This document shows, in pieces, positions 20,294-28,780 of a DNA stretch of 64,000 bases. Within the stretch, counting starts at the first letter, position 1. Each line of letters opens with the position of its first letter. Origin of the DNA: Mycobacterium colombiense CECT 3035 (lineage in GTDB: Bacteria > Actinomycetota > Actinomycetes > Mycobacteriales > Mycobacteriaceae). The notes below the pieces were generated by a model. That model was not told the origin of the DNA, searched no databases, and saw only the letters and a program-made list of their open reading frames with translations. The stretch spans positions 3,720,001 through 3,784,000 of the forward strand of contig NZ_CP020821.1 in assembly GCF_002105755.1 (NCBI RefSeq). The letters run 5' to 3'. Made by a program: the position numbers and the translations under genes.

Positions 20294-21562
20294 AGCGGCG
20301 CGCCGCCGAGCGGCTTTGGCGTAGCGGGCGCCCAGCGCCGGCACCGCGATCGGGCCCTGGTCGCGGACCGCCTCGATGGCATTGCGCAGCGGACGGGCAA
20401 GGCCCGCAAAGGATCCCATGTCGAACAGCAGAGGGGTCAGCAGCCGGTTGTGGACGAAGCCGAAGGAGCTGCCGGTCTCGGGGTCGGCCCAGCCGAGCGT
20501 TCCGCCCAGCCCGACGTGACCGAAGCCGCGAAGCAGACCGGGAACCGGCGACTCGTGGTAGCCCAGGTGAAAAGGCATGGGCACCACCATGTTCGCGTCG
20601 GGCCACTTGCGGCGCGCCTGTCCGGCCAGTCCGTGCGCCAGATCCTCCGACACGAACTTCTTCCCGTCGATGCGGCCGTCGTTGGCCAGCACGCCGAACA
20701 TCTTGGCCAGCGCCCGCGCGGTCACCACGCCGTTGGCGGCGGGCACCTCGCCGTCCAAAAACGGGGTGTCACCCTTGATCAGGGAGATGACGCCGGGGAA
20801 GTACATCGCGCCCAGCGCACCGGAGAACGGCAGACCCGCCACCCGCGGTGCGAGGAAGTTGATCACCGGTGCGCGCAGCCGTCCCTGCGGGATCAGGATT
20901 TGGGCCGCCGTGGTCGGCGAGCCCTCCGGTGGGCGGCCCAGATGCAGCCCGTCGGTGTTGAGCGGACGGGCCACCTCCTGGCGGATCAGCTCGCGCATGC
21001 CCTTGCCGGTCACCGCCCTGGCCAGGCCGGAGAGCAGCCATCCGTAGGTGAGCGCGTGGTAGGCCTGCACCCCGCGCAGGTGATCGACCGGCGCCGCCGC
21101 GAGTCGCTCCTCCATCAGCAGGTGGTCCATCAACTCCGCCTTGGTGACGCCGCGCAGGTGCGACAGCCCGGAGCGGTGCCGCAGGACGTCGCGGACCGTG
21201 ATCTCGGCCTTCCCGTTGGCGGCGAACTCGGGCCAGTACTCGGCGACGGGCGCGTCGTAGGAGAGCAGGCCGCGGTCGGCGAGTCGGTGAATCACGGTGG
21301 ACGCGACACCCTTGGTCGCCGAGAACACCATGGCGCCGGTGTCCGCGGTCCAGCGCTGCGTGCCGGCCCGGTCCGACCACCCGGTCCAGACGTCCACGAC
21401 GGGAATCCCGTCGACGTAGACGCTCAGCGCTCCCCCACCGAACCGGCGCCCGGGAAACAGCTGGGAGAACACCCTGATGGCGCCCGCGAAACGCGGGTCG
21501 GCAGCACCGGACACACCGCGCGGCAGGCCGGCATCGGTGACCAGCAGGGTCGACGGCGTCAC
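20288..21562 (-). CDS. lipE: Beta-lactamase-fold serine esterase (LipE type)
   Basis: Serine hydrolase of 424 residues in the class C beta-lactamase/EstB group. The nucleophile motif SxxK is seen as FSATKGVAST (Ser and Lys of SATK) and the catalytic Tyr as QAYHALTYGWLL; a C-terminal GHVGLGGTLGWADPE matches the third motif region. There is no signal peptide. Length and motifs fit LipE (Rv3775), which in M. tuberculosis is located elsewhere. The start is a GTG. The 3' end overlaps the cutinase gene by six bases, tail to tail. Confidence 0.85.
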   Translation of the reverse strand: MTPSTLLVTDAGLPRGVSGAADPRFAGAIRVFSQLFPGRRFGGGALSVYVDGIPVVDVWTGWSDRAGTQRWTADTGAMVFSATKGVASTVIHRLADRGLLSYDAPVAEYWPEFAANGKAEITVRDVLRHRSGLSHLRGVTKAELMDHLLMEERLAAAPVDHLRGVQAYHALTYGWLLSGLARAVTGKGMRELIRQEVARPLNTDGLHLGRPPEGSPTTAAQILIPQGRLRAPVINFLAPRVAGLPFSGALGAMYFPGVISLIKGDTPFLDGEVPAANGVVTARALAKMFGVLANDGRIDGKKFVSEDLAHGLAGQARRKWPDANMVVPMPFHLGYHESPVPGLLRGFGHVGLGGTLGWADPETGSSFGFVHNRLLTPLLFDMGSFAGLARPLRNAIEAVRDQGPIAVPALGARYAKAARRRAAL

Positions 21563-21869
21563 CGCGCCGGGACCCCTCGAACGTTCACGCGCTTGAAGCT
21601 ATCAGCCTGCGCCGATTCACCCGCCTGACTTCACAGATCAGCGCGCGGAGCCGTCCAGAAGCGCGTCGAGGAGTCCGTCGAACTCGGTCGCCGGGGGGCC
21701 GCCCGCCGGTATACCGGTCAACACCCGCAACAGGTGTGCACGGCCAGCGCCGGCGGGGGACTCTGGCAACGCGCCGAGGTCGCGGTGGCCCTGGCTCAGC
21801 GATACGCGGTCGCCTTCGGCGACTTGGAGTGCGCGGCCGCGATCCCCGCGATCGCACGCTGAACCCGCG
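21563..21869. other. Gap with ambiguous open frames
   Basis: About 300 bases between the esterase gene and a small membrane-protein gene. On the minus strand a frame ends LLRVLTGIPAGGPPATEFDGLLDALLDG and stops at 21638. On the plus strand a frame without a usable start reads QRAEVAVALAQRYAVAFGDL to a stop at 21862. Each looks partly protein-like, and neither has both a good start and support on its whole length. This may be the remains of a decayed gene. I do not call a CDS. Confidence 0.35.
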
Positions 21870-22034
21870 TCAGCCGATCGGTGGGTCCGGAGGCGGGGCG
21901 GCATCTGTGCCGTGGGCTGGTTCGGTGGGCGAGTCCCTCAAATACCGCCTCAGCCGCAGCAGCTGATTGACCACCATGCCGACGCCGAGCAGCATCAACA
22001 CCACCACTACGGCCACCACGATCGCGGTGCTCAC
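21870..22034 (-). CDS. Small single-pass membrane protein (54 aa)
   Basis: From GTG (complement of 22032-22034) the product starts MSTAIVVAVVVVLMLLGVGMVVNQ, one strongly hydrophobic helix at residues 3-23. A short basic stretch follows (LLRLRRYLRDS), then a Pro-rich tail (GTDAAPPPDPPIG). The positive charges after the helix predict an outside-N, inside-C orientation. Function is unknown. It is divergent from the CsbD gene with a 60-base gap that may carry both promoters. Confidence 0.6.
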   Translation of the reverse strand: MSTAIVVAVVVVLMLLGVGMVVNQLLRLRRYLRDSPTEPAHGTDAAPPPDPPIG

Positions 22035-22094
22035 GGGTCCATGATGACACTGCGGGGGTTTCGATAATCCCTGTTGAGGGGTAGCCACCTCGCC

Positions 22095-22268
22095 ATGAGC
22101 GCCGAAGACAAGCTGAAAAACAAGATCGAGGACCTCGGGGGCCGGGCCAAGGAAGCCGTCGGCAAGGCCACCGGCGACCCCGAGACCAGGGACGAAGGCC
22201 GGGCCGATCAGGCGAAGTCGGCGTTGAAGGATGCCGGCGAGAAGGTGAAGGACGCTTTCAAGAAGTAA
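22095..22268 (+). CDS. CsbD-family stress protein
   Basis: A 57-residue, highly charged protein, MSAEDKLKNKIEDLGGRAKE..., with the CsbD pattern of alternating Lys/Glu helices and the GKATGDPETRDEGRADQAKS loop. CsbD proteins are small general-stress proteins of unknown biochemistry. ATG 22095 is preferred over an upstream in-frame codon because it gives the family N-terminus. The TAA stop shares its last base with the ATG of the second cutinase gene, suggesting coexpression of a stress protein and an exported esterase. Confidence 0.85.
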   Translation: MSAEDKLKNKIEDLGGRAKEAVGKATGDPETRDEGRADQAKSALKDAGEKVKDAFKK

Positions 22269-22990
22269 TGAAGATTCGCAACGTGTTGACCGCCGTGTCG
22301 GCGCGCGGGCTGTCGGTGTGCGCGCTGTCGGCTGCGGCGGTGTTCGGTTCGTTCGTCCCGAGCGCGCCCGTTCCGTCCGCGGCGGCCGAGCCCTGTCCCG
22401 ATGTCGAGGTCGTCTTCGCCCGAGGGTCGGGCGAGCCGCCCGGCGTCGGTGGGATCGGCCAGCCGTTCGTCGACGCGTTGCGCGCACAGACGGGCGGCAG
22501 GTCCCTGACCGTCTATCCGGTCAATTACCCTGCCAGCACCGACTTTTCGAGCCCTGACTTCCCCGCGACCGTCATCGACGGGATCCGGGACGCCAGTTCG
22601 CACATCGAGTCGATGGCCGCGAACTGCCCCGACACCAAAGAGGTGCTCGGCGGCTACTCGCAGGGGGCGGCGGTGGCGGGCTACACCACGTCGGCCGCCG
22701 TGCCCCCGGGCGTCCCCGCATCCGCGGTGCCCCCGCCGATGCCGCCGGACGTCGCCAAGCACGTCGCCGCCGTCGCGTTGTTCGGCACGCCGTCGGGTGA
22801 GTTCCTGCACAAGTACAACGCACCCCCGCTCACCATCGGACCGCTGTATCAGCCCAAGACGCTCGAGTTGTGCGCGCAGGGCGACCCGGTGTGTGGCAAC
22901 GGCGGTGGCAACGATTTCGCCGCGCACACGTCGTATCCGGTTAACGGCATGACACACCAAGCCGCCAACTTCGCCTCCAGCCATCTCTAG
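22268..22990 (+). CDS. Secreted cutinase-family esterase, second copy
   Basis: Paralog of the cutinase at 19658, 240 residues. The signal peptide runs to PVPSAAA, then the mature start EPCPDVEVVFARGSGEPPGVGG. The triad is visible as the Ser of LGGYSQGAAV, the Asp of ELCAQGDPVC and the His of FAAHTSYPV. It carries a Pro-rich insert after the nucleophile helix (AAVPPGVPASAVPPPMPPD), as in CFP21/Culp-type proteins. It is coupled to the CsbD gene by a one-base overlap and followed 26 bases later by the epimerase gene. Confidence 0.93.
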   Translation: MKIRNVLTAVSARGLSVCALSAAAVFGSFVPSAPVPSAAAEPCPDVEVVFARGSGEPPGVGGIGQPFVDALRAQTGGRSLTVYPVNYPASTDFSSPDFPATVIDGIRDASSHIESMAANCPDTKEVLGGYSQGAAVAGYTTSAAVPPGVPASAVPPPMPPDVAKHVAAVALFGTPSGEFLHKYNAPPLTIGPLYQPKTLELCAQGDPVCGNGGGNDFAAHTSYPVNGMTHQAANFASSHL

Positions 22991-23016
22991 GTTCGGCGGT
23001 CTTGCAGAATGAGCCC

Positions 23017-24003
23017 ATGCGGGTTCTGATCACGGGCGGCACCGGATTCGTCGGCGGGTGGACCGCCAAGGCCATCTGCGACGCCGGGCACTCCGTCAGG
23101 TTCCTGGTCCGCAACCCCGGCAAGCTGCAGACCACCGTCGCCAAGCTCGGCGTCGACGTCTCTGACTTCGCCGTCGCGGACATCACCGATCGCGTCGCGG
23201 TGCGCGACGCGCTGCAGGGTTGCGACGCCGTGGTGCACAGCGCCGCGCTGGTCGCCACGGACCCGCGCCAGACCCCCGAGATGCTTGCCACCAACATGCA
23301 GGGCGCGCAGAACGTTTTGGGTCAGTCCGTCGAACTCGGCCTGGATCCGATCGTGCACGTGTCCAGCTTCACCGCGCTCTTCCATCCGGACCTGGAGACG
23401 CTGACGGCGGACCTGCCGGTGGTGGGCGGGGCGGACGGATACGGAACGTCCAAGGCGCAGGTCGAGATCTATGCCCGGGGCCTGCAGGACGCGGGGGCGC
23501 CGGTCAACATCAGCTATCCGGGCATGGTGCTGGGCCCTCCGGTCGGTGACCAATTCGGTGAGGCCGGCGAGGGCGTAAGGGCGGCCGTGCAGATGCACGC
23601 GATCCCCGGCCGCAGCGCGGCGTGGCTCATCGTCGACGTTCGTGACCTGGCCGCGCTGCACGCGGCGTTGCTGGAGCCCGGGCGCGGGCCGCGCCGCTAC
23701 ACCGCCGGCGGACACCGGGTGCCCGCGGCCGACCTGGCCACCCTGCTCGGCGAGGTCGCCGGGACGCCGATGGTCGCCGTCCCGATCCCGGATACCGCGC
23801 TGCGCGTGGCGGGCGCGGTGCTGGATCGGGCGAACCGTTTCCTGCCCTTCGAGACGCCGTTCACCTGGGCGGGCATGCAGTACTACACCCAGATGCCGGC
23901 CTCCGACGATTCCCCGAGCGAACGAGACCTCGGCATTACGTATCGCGATCCCAAGGAGACGGTGGCGGACACCTTCGAGGCCATCCGCGCCGCGGGCGGC
24001 TAG
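23017..24003 (+). CDS. NAD-dependent epimerase/dehydratase-family protein (Rv3725 type)
   Basis: Extended short-chain dehydrogenase of 328 residues. ATG 23017 gives MRVLITGGTGFVGGWTAKAI with the GxxGxxG dinucleotide loop. ADITDRVAVRDALQGCDAVVHSAA follows. The catalytic Tyr-Lys pair would be YGTSKAQVE, near residue 150. The SSFTALFHP stretch supplies the Ser region. Substrate unknown. A TTG five codons upstream is in frame but gives a non-family extension. It matches Rv3725, the gene after the cutinase locus in M. tuberculosis. Confidence 0.87.
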   Translation: MRVLITGGTGFVGGWTAKAICDAGHSVRFLVRNPGKLQTTVAKLGVDVSDFAVADITDRVAVRDALQGCDAVVHSAALVATDPRQTPEMLATNMQGAQNVLGQSVELGLDPIVHVSSFTALFHPDLETLTADLPVVGGADGYGTSKAQVEIYARGLQDAGAPVNISYPGMVLGPPVGDQFGEAGEGVRAAVQMHAIPGRSAAWLIVDVRDLAALHAALLEPGRGPRRYTAGGHRVPAADLATLLGEVAGTPMVAVPIPDTALRVAGAVLDRANRFLPFETPFTWAGMQYYTQMPASDDSPSERDLGITYRDPKETVADTFEAIRAAGG

Positions 24004-24014
24004 CCGCGGGCGCC

Positions 24015-24404
24015 TCAGCCGGCGGGCTTGATCTCCAGGCCGACGTGCACCTTGTCGATGCCGCCGCGGACGATCGAGTGCACGTAGAACCACGGCGCGT
24101 GGTACCAGTACCGCTTGAGGACGGCGTTGTAGACGCGGCGCGTCTCGGACTTGGGTAGCACCCGGGCTTTCGCTTGGACCTCTTCGCTCTTGGGCTTGCC
24201 CAGCGCCCCGCTCTTCGCGATCGTCACCCGGGGAGTGTTGTTGATGCGCTTGGTTTTCCACGACCCGTCGTCGGTGATCACCAGCAGCGTGTCGTCACCG
24301 TCGGGGACGCCCCAGATCGGTGTCGGTTTCGGGCGGCCGTCCTTGGTGAATGTTGTCAACAGCAAGTACTTGGACTGGATGACGTCCTGGAAGCTGGGGG
24401 CCAC
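24015..24404 (-). CDS. PPOX-class, probably F420-dependent, flavin/deazaflavin-binding protein
   Basis: A 129-residue split-barrel protein. The pattern KYLLLTTFTKDGRPKPTPIWGV, TLLVITDDGSWKTKRINNTPRVTIAKSG and the C-terminal RGGIDKVHVGLEIKP fits the pyridoxamine-phosphate-oxidase-like F420 family (TIGR03666-like) common in mycobacteria. Members reduce varied substrates with F420H2 or act as F420 binders, and the substrate here is unknown. It is convergent with the epimerase gene (11-base gap) and downstream of the ALDH gene with an 83-base gap. Confidence 0.83.
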   Translation of the reverse strand: MAPSFQDVIQSKYLLLTTFTKDGRPKPTPIWGVPDGDDTLLVITDDGSWKTKRINNTPRVTIAKSGALGKPKSEEVQAKARVLPKSETRRVYNAVLKRYWYHAPWFYVHSIVRGGIDKVHVGLEIKPAG

Positions 24405-24487
24405 GGGTGTTCCTTACCTCTGGAGGGCTTGCCCCGTCCCTATCCCCGGTGGTTAAGAAACTTAAACGCGGCGGCCAACCGTGCCGG

Positions 24488-25942
24488 TCACGAGGCCGCG
24501 ACCGAAATGGATTGGCTGACCGTGTAGCTGTCGATCCCCTCGGTGCCCAGTTCGCGGCCGTACCCGCTGTTCTTGACCCCGCCGAACGGTGCCGCCGGAT
24601 CCATGATGTAGCCCTCGTTGACGCCGAAGGTGCCCGACCGCACCCTGGCCGCCACGCCGTAACCACGCTCGACGTCGGCGGTGAACACCGATCCCGCCAG
24701 CCCGTACTCGGAGTCGTTCGCGATCCGGACCGCCTCGTCCTCGTCCCGGTAGGAGATCACGGTCAGCACCGGACCGAAGATCTCCTCGCGGGCGACCCGC
24801 ATGTCATTGGTGGCGTCGCTGAACAGCGTCGGCCTTACGTACCAACCGGTTTCGAGGCCGTCGGGCATCTCGCTGCCACCGGTCACCAGGCGCGCGCCCT
24901 CGCCTTTGCCCGATTCGATGTAGCCGCGCACCCGCTCCTGTTGGCGCTGCGCCACCAGGGGCCCGATCTGGGTGTCGGGGTCGGCCGGGTCGCCCACCGC
25001 CATCGACCGCATGCCCGCCGCCAGCGCATCGACGAATTCGTCTTTACGGCCCTGCGGCACCAGGATCCGGCTCAGCGCGTTGCATACCTGACCGCTGTTG
25101 GCCAGGCTGGCCATCTGAATGGCGGTGGCGGTCGCGGCGGGGTCGGCGTCGTCGAGCACCACGGCGGCTGACTTGCCACCCAGTTCCAGGCTCACCTGTG
25201 TCAGCTCCTGGGCGCAGGCCAGCGCGACCTGCCGCCCGGCGGCGGTGGACCCGGTGAACGAGACCTTGTCCACGCCGGTGTGACCCACCAGCTGCTCTCC
25301 GACGTCGCGGCCGCCGGGCACCACGTTGAACACGCCGGGCGGAAAGCTTGCCGCCGCAACGAGTTCGGCCAGCAGCTGCGCGTCGAGCACGGATTCGGGG
25401 GCGGGCTTGAGCACCACCGAACATCCGGCCAACAACGCCGGCACGATCTTGCACATGGTGAGGAACTGGGGCATGTTCCACGGCACCACGGCGGCAACAA
25501 CGCCGACGGGTCGCTTGACGATGCGAATATCCTTGCCGTACAGGCCCGGACGATCCTGTCGCCACTGGTAATTCGCCGCCATACCGCAGAACGCCGAGAT
25601 CATGGTCAGCGGCAGGCGAACCTGGGCCATCTTCGCAAAGGTGATGGGCGCGCCGATCTCGGCCGAGATCAGCGCCGCCATGTCGGCCCGCCGCTCCTTG
25701 TAGATGCCGGCCAGGCGGGTCAGCGCCTCGATCCGTTCCGCCGGCCGCATGCGGCGCCACGGCCCGGTGTCGAACGCCGCGCGCGCAGCGTCGACGGCGC
25801 GGTTCACATCCTCGGGTCCGGCGGCGACGGCGTGGCCGATCACCTCCTCGCTGTGCGGCGATACCACCGAGATGACGGTGTCGCATCCAGCGGCCGGTGC
25901 GGCCCACTGGCCATCGATGAAGAGCTGGTCCCTCTCGTACAT
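24488..25942 (-). CDS. NAD(P)-dependent aldehyde dehydrogenase
   Basis: ALDH-superfamily enzyme of 484 residues oxidising an aldehyde to an acid. Motifs in order: VVPWNMPQFLTMCKIVPALLAGC with the Asn of the oxyanion site, KPAPES, FTGSTAAGR, the general base Glu in SLELGGKSA, the catalytic Cys in NSGQVCNALSR, and EEIFGPVLTV. The start ATG (complement of 25940-25942) is preceded by GGAG. It follows the SDR gene by 30 bases and probably shares its promoter. Together they could turn an alcohol or ketone intermediate into an acid for the catabolic island that begins here. Confidence 0.92.
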   Translation of the reverse strand: MYERDQLFIDGQWAAPAAGCDTVISVVSPHSEEVIGHAVAAGPEDVNRAVDAARAAFDTGPWRRMRPAERIEALTRLAGIYKERRADMAALISAEIGAPITFAKMAQVRLPLTMISAFCGMAANYQWRQDRPGLYGKDIRIVKRPVGVVAAVVPWNMPQFLTMCKIVPALLAGCSVVLKPAPESVLDAQLLAELVAAASFPPGVFNVVPGGRDVGEQLVGHTGVDKVSFTGSTAAGRQVALACAQELTQVSLELGGKSAAVVLDDADPAATATAIQMASLANSGQVCNALSRILVPQGRKDEFVDALAAGMRSMAVGDPADPDTQIGPLVAQRQQERVRGYIESGKGEGARLVTGGSEMPDGLETGWYVRPTLFSDATNDMRVAREEIFGPVLTVISYRDEDEAVRIANDSEYGLAGSVFTADVERGYGVAARVRSGTFGVNEGYIMDPAAPFGGVKNSGYGRELGTEGIDSYTVSQSISVAAS

Positions 25943-25972
25943 CAATCTCCTTGGGGCTCTGCGGTTCAGCGA

Positions 25973-26677
25973 TCAAGTGTTGCGGCCGCCGTTGACCCCG
26001 AGTATCTGACCGGTGATGTAGCCGGCTTCCTCGGAGACGAAGAAGGCGCACGCCGCGGCGATGTCTTCCGGCGTGCCGACGCGACGCACCGGGGTGCGCT
26101 GGATGTGATCCTCCACCGTGCCACCGAGCAGGTGCCGCCGCTCGGCGCTGCGCAGCATCGGTGTGTCGACGAAGCCCGGCGGAACCGCGTTGACCGTGAT
26201 GCCGGCCGGGCCGTATTCGAGCGCCAGCGATTTGGTCAGGCCGTTCACCGCGGACTTCGCGGCGACGTAGTGGGCCATGAACGGCTGCCCGGAGTGGGTG
26301 CTGGACGAGGAGATGTTGACGATGCGACCCCATCCGGCCTCGACCATGTCGGGCAGCACGGCCTGAACCGTGTGGAAGACGCCGTGCAGGTTCACGTCGA
26401 TGACCTTGGACCATTCCTCGAAGGACATGCTCGTGAACTTTCCGAACCCCTCCACGCCGGCGGCATTGACCAGCACCAGAATCGGGCCTAACGCCGCGCG
26501 GATCTCCGCTATCGCGGCATCGACCTGGGCGCGATCGGTGACATCGGCGCCATAGCCGAAGCCGTCATCGGTGGGAGTCAGGTCGAGGACGGCCACCCGA
26601 AATCCGTCGCTGCGCAATCGCTCGGCGACGGCACGGCCGATCCCCGAGGCGCCGCCGGTAACGACCGCCGTCTTCAC
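25973..26677 (-). CDS. Short-chain dehydrogenase/reductase, FabG-like
   Basis: Classical SDR of 234 residues: cofactor loop VVTGGASGIGRAVAE, NAAG in VLVNAAGVEGFGK, Ser-Tyr-Lys as ISSSSTHSG and HYVAAKSAV, and the C-terminal YITGQILGVNGG. Asp in VAVLDLTP after strand 2 suggests NAD preference. It is the first gene of a two-gene unit with the ALDH. A degenerate copy of the TTTGGGCGATCGCCCAAA operator lies 21 bases upstream of its start (26698-26715). The substrate is not predictable from sequence. Confidence 0.9.
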   Translation of the reverse strand: MKTAVVTGGASGIGRAVAERLRSDGFRVAVLDLTPTDDGFGYGADVTDRAQVDAAIAEIRAALGPILVLVNAAGVEGFGKFTSMSFEEWSKVIDVNLHGVFHTVQAVLPDMVEAGWGRIVNISSSSTHSGQPFMAHYVAAKSAVNGLTKSLALEYGPAGITVNAVPPGFVDTPMLRSAERRHLLGGTVEDHIQRTPVRRVGTPEDIAAACAFFVSEEAGYITGQILGVNGGRNT

Positions 26678-26697
26678 GCGAATGACACCTCGACTTT

Positions 26698-26715
26698 CCT
26701 GAGCGACCGCCCAAA
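26698..26715. promoter_or_regulatory. Degenerate copy of the island's shared operator
   Basis: CCTGAGCGACCGCCCAAA matches 14 of 18 positions of the perfect palindrome at 33112-33129; the right half matches 8 of 9. It sits 21 bases upstream of the SDR start and within the divergent gap towards the LLM oxidoreductase gene, so it could control both. Confidence 0.45.
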
Positions 26716-26813
26716 TGAGGGCTTCACATGCCTATCACCCGGCCTCACCCACGGTCAAGCGCGGTTGTCGATCCCGCTTGATCCGCACTCCGTGGCCCAC
26801 TTAAGGTCCGTTG

Positions 26814-27779
26814 ATGGACAGACCCCCGTTTCGTTTCGGAGTGCAGGCCACCAATGCCGCCGGGTCACGAGAGTGGCGCGATACGGTGCGCCGGGTCGAA
26901 GGTCTTGGATACACAACGCTTTTCCTCGCGGATCACTACCTGGGACCCGGGCCGGCGCAGCGCGAGGCGCGCACCCCGCGCCAGGACCTGGCGCCCATCG
27001 CGGCGATGGCGGCGGCGGCCGCCTGGACCGAGACCCTGCGCATCGGTTGCCGCGTCTTCTGCATCGATTACCACGTTCCCGCGGTGTTGGCCAAGGAGGC
27101 GGCGACACTCGATCTGCTCTCCGATGGGCGCCTGGAATTCGGCGTCGGTGCCGGATGGAGCGGAGTCGAATACGCCGCGATGGGGCTCGCGTTCGATCGG
27201 CCGGGCCGTCGCATCGCCAAGCTGGCCGAGGTGGTTTCGCTCGTCAAGGCCCATTGGCAGGGCGACGAACTGGAATACTCGGGCGAGTTGGTCGAGGCAC
27301 GCGGCTATGCCGGTCGGCCACGGCCGGTGCAACAACCCCACCCGCCGATCATCATTGGCGGGGGCGGGCAGCGCGTCCTCACGCTGGCCGGACGCGAGGC
27401 CGACATCGTCAGCATCTCCAGCGTGCCGTTTGTGGCACGCGATCCCGACGGGCTGGACCCACAGGCGGTGGCGGAGCGCCGGATCGGCTTCGTACGCGAC
27501 GCCGCCGGCGCGCGCTTCGGCCGCCTGGACGTCGAAAGCTCGCCGTACTTCACCGAAATCACCGATGATCCCGAGACCGTGCTGGCGGCGCTGGCGAAGT
27601 CGACGGGCATCGCCGCCGACCTGTTGCGCGATCATCCAAATGTGCTGATCGGTTCGGCGGATCACGTTGTGGAGACGCTGCATTCGCGCCGGGAAACCCT
27701 GGGCGTCAACTACGTCACGGTGCAACAGGAACAGATCGACTCCTTCGCGCCGGTGGTGGCCCGCCTGCACGGACGGTGA
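26814..27779 (+). CDS. LLM-class, probably F420-dependent oxidoreductase
   Basis: TIM-barrel luciferase-like protein of 321 residues. ATG 26814 gives MDRPPFRFGVQATNAAGSREW. Family features are TTLFLADHYLGPG, LRIGCRVFCIDYHVPAVLAKEAATLDLLSDGRLEFGVGAGW, and the cofactor loop PIIIGGGGQRVLTLAGREADIVSI. It resembles the TIGR03621 group of F420 oxidoreductases abundant in mycobacteria. The substrate is unknown; neighbours suggest a role in the catabolic island. It is transcribed divergently from the SDR-ALDH unit. Confidence 0.87.
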   Translation: MDRPPFRFGVQATNAAGSREWRDTVRRVEGLGYTTLFLADHYLGPGPAQREARTPRQDLAPIAAMAAAAAWTETLRIGCRVFCIDYHVPAVLAKEAATLDLLSDGRLEFGVGAGWSGVEYAAMGLAFDRPGRRIAKLAEVVSLVKAHWQGDELEYSGELVEARGYAGRPRPVQQPHPPIIIGGGGQRVLTLAGREADIVSISSVPFVARDPDGLDPQAVAERRIGFVRDAAGARFGRLDVESSPYFTEITDDPETVLAALAKSTGIAADLLRDHPNVLIGSADHVVETLHSRRETLGVNYVTVQQEQIDSFAPVVARLHGR

Positions 27780-27820
27780 GCCTTGACCGCCGCGACCGCA
27801 GGTGCAAGCATGGCAGCTAC

Positions 27821-27846
27821 GCGGTTTGGGCGATCGCTCAAACCGC
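27821..27846. promoter_or_regulatory. Near-perfect 26-base palindromic operator before the crotonase-Rieske operon
   Basis: The core TTTGGGCGATCGCTCAAA is flanked by GCGG on the left and CCGC on the right, so 24 of 26 positions are self-complementary; only one pair (27829/27838) mismatches. It lies 35 bases upstream of the ATG at 27881. The core is shared with the site at 33112-33129. A TetR dimer is the likely ligand, and the gene at 30429 is the nearest candidate. Confidence 0.75.
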
Positions 27847-27880
27847 CTGACTGACGGTTTCTCGGGAATGAGACGGCGCA

Positions 27881-28780
27881 ATGGCGAAGCGGACCAGGTA
27901 CAGCGAATATCACGACCGGTATGCGAACTACCGGTTCGAACTCACCGACGACGGAATCCTGTTCATGCAGTGCCACACCAACGGCGGCAGTTTGGTGTGG
28001 GACTGGCGCGCGCACGACGACATGTCGGATGCCTTCGCCGACATCGCCGGAGACCGCGAAATCAAGGTCCTGATCCACACCGGTACCGGCGAGAACTACA
28101 ACGCCAACTGGGGCCGGTTGCCCAACGGTGAGCTGGTGGACGAGCCCGAGTACCTGTTGATGTCCGGCACCCGCGGACTGGTCAAGCTCGACGAAAAGGC
28201 TTGGTATGCACGGCATCTGATCACCAACGTGCTCGACGTCGATGTCCCGATGATCAGCGCGGTCAACGGCCCGTGCAACATCCACTCCGAGGTGGCGCTG
28301 CTGGGCGACATCGTCCTGGCCTCCGAAGACGCCTACTTTCAGGACGCATCCCACTTCCCTCGCGGCCAGGTGCCCGGCGACGGCCAGCACGTCATCTGGA
28401 GCTTCCTGGCCGGCCACACCCGCGCCCGCTACTTCCTGCTGACCGGCATGAGGCTCGGGGCGGCCGAGGCCAAGGAGTGGGGCGTCGTCAACGAGGTGCT
28501 GCCCAAGGACAAATTGCTGGACAGGGCCTGGGAACTCGCGCGCGAACTGGTCAAGCGCCCACCACTGACGCTGCGTTATTCGCGCCAGTTGTTCACCAAT
28601 CCGCTCAAGCGGGCCTTCATCGACGAGCTCGGCCATGGCCTGGCCCGGGAAACCTACGCGCAGCGTGCCTTCTTCCCGTTCGGCGGCGAGATGGCACCGC
28701 TGGACCGGGCCTGGGACCAGGAGCCCTGGAAAGGCTCGGCGCAAAACGGCGGCCAGCGCAGCGAAGGAGTGCCCTCGTGA
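27881..28780 (+). CDS. Crotonase-fold C-C hydrolase resembling 6-oxocamphor hydrolase
   Basis: Protein of 299 residues. From memory of Rhodococcus 6-oxocamphor hydrolase (a retro-Claisenase that splits a cyclic beta-diketone), the following are strikingly alike: YSEYHDRYANYRFELTDDG, SLVWDWRAHDDM, DREIKVLIHTGTGENYN, DIVLASEDAYFQDASHFPRG, VPGDGQHVIW and RARYFLLTGMRLG. The active-site His and Asp of that enzyme correspond to the His in DASHFP and the Asp in PGDGQH, and another His is in RAHDD. An ordinary enoyl-CoA hydratase role is less likely. Its stop overlaps the start of the Rieske oxygenase gene, so the two are coupled. Confidence 0.83.
   Translation: MAKRTRYSEYHDRYANYRFELTDDGILFMQCHTNGGSLVWDWRAHDDMSDAFADIAGDREIKVLIHTGTGENYNANWGRLPNGELVDEPEYLLMSGTRGLVKLDEKAWYARHLITNVLDVDVPMISAVNGPCNIHSEVALLGDIVLASEDAYFQDASHFPRGQVPGDGQHVIWSFLAGHTRARYFLLTGMRLGAAEAKEWGVVNEVLPKDKLLDRAWELARELVKRPPLTLRYSRQLFTNPLKRAFIDELGHGLARETYAQRAFFPFGGEMAPLDRAWDQEPWKGSAQNGGQRSEGVPS

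Noticed and set aside
21563..21869. Several overlapping open frames on both strands with locally protein-like segments
   Set aside because: None has a good start together with a consistent composition over its length, and the best pieces are in different frames and strands. Recorded as an ambiguous gap.
27881..28780. Plain enoyl-CoA hydratase
   Set aside because: The long motif matches to 6-oxocamphor hydrolase, including the His and Asp segments, and the oxygenase neighbours favour a C-C hydrolase.
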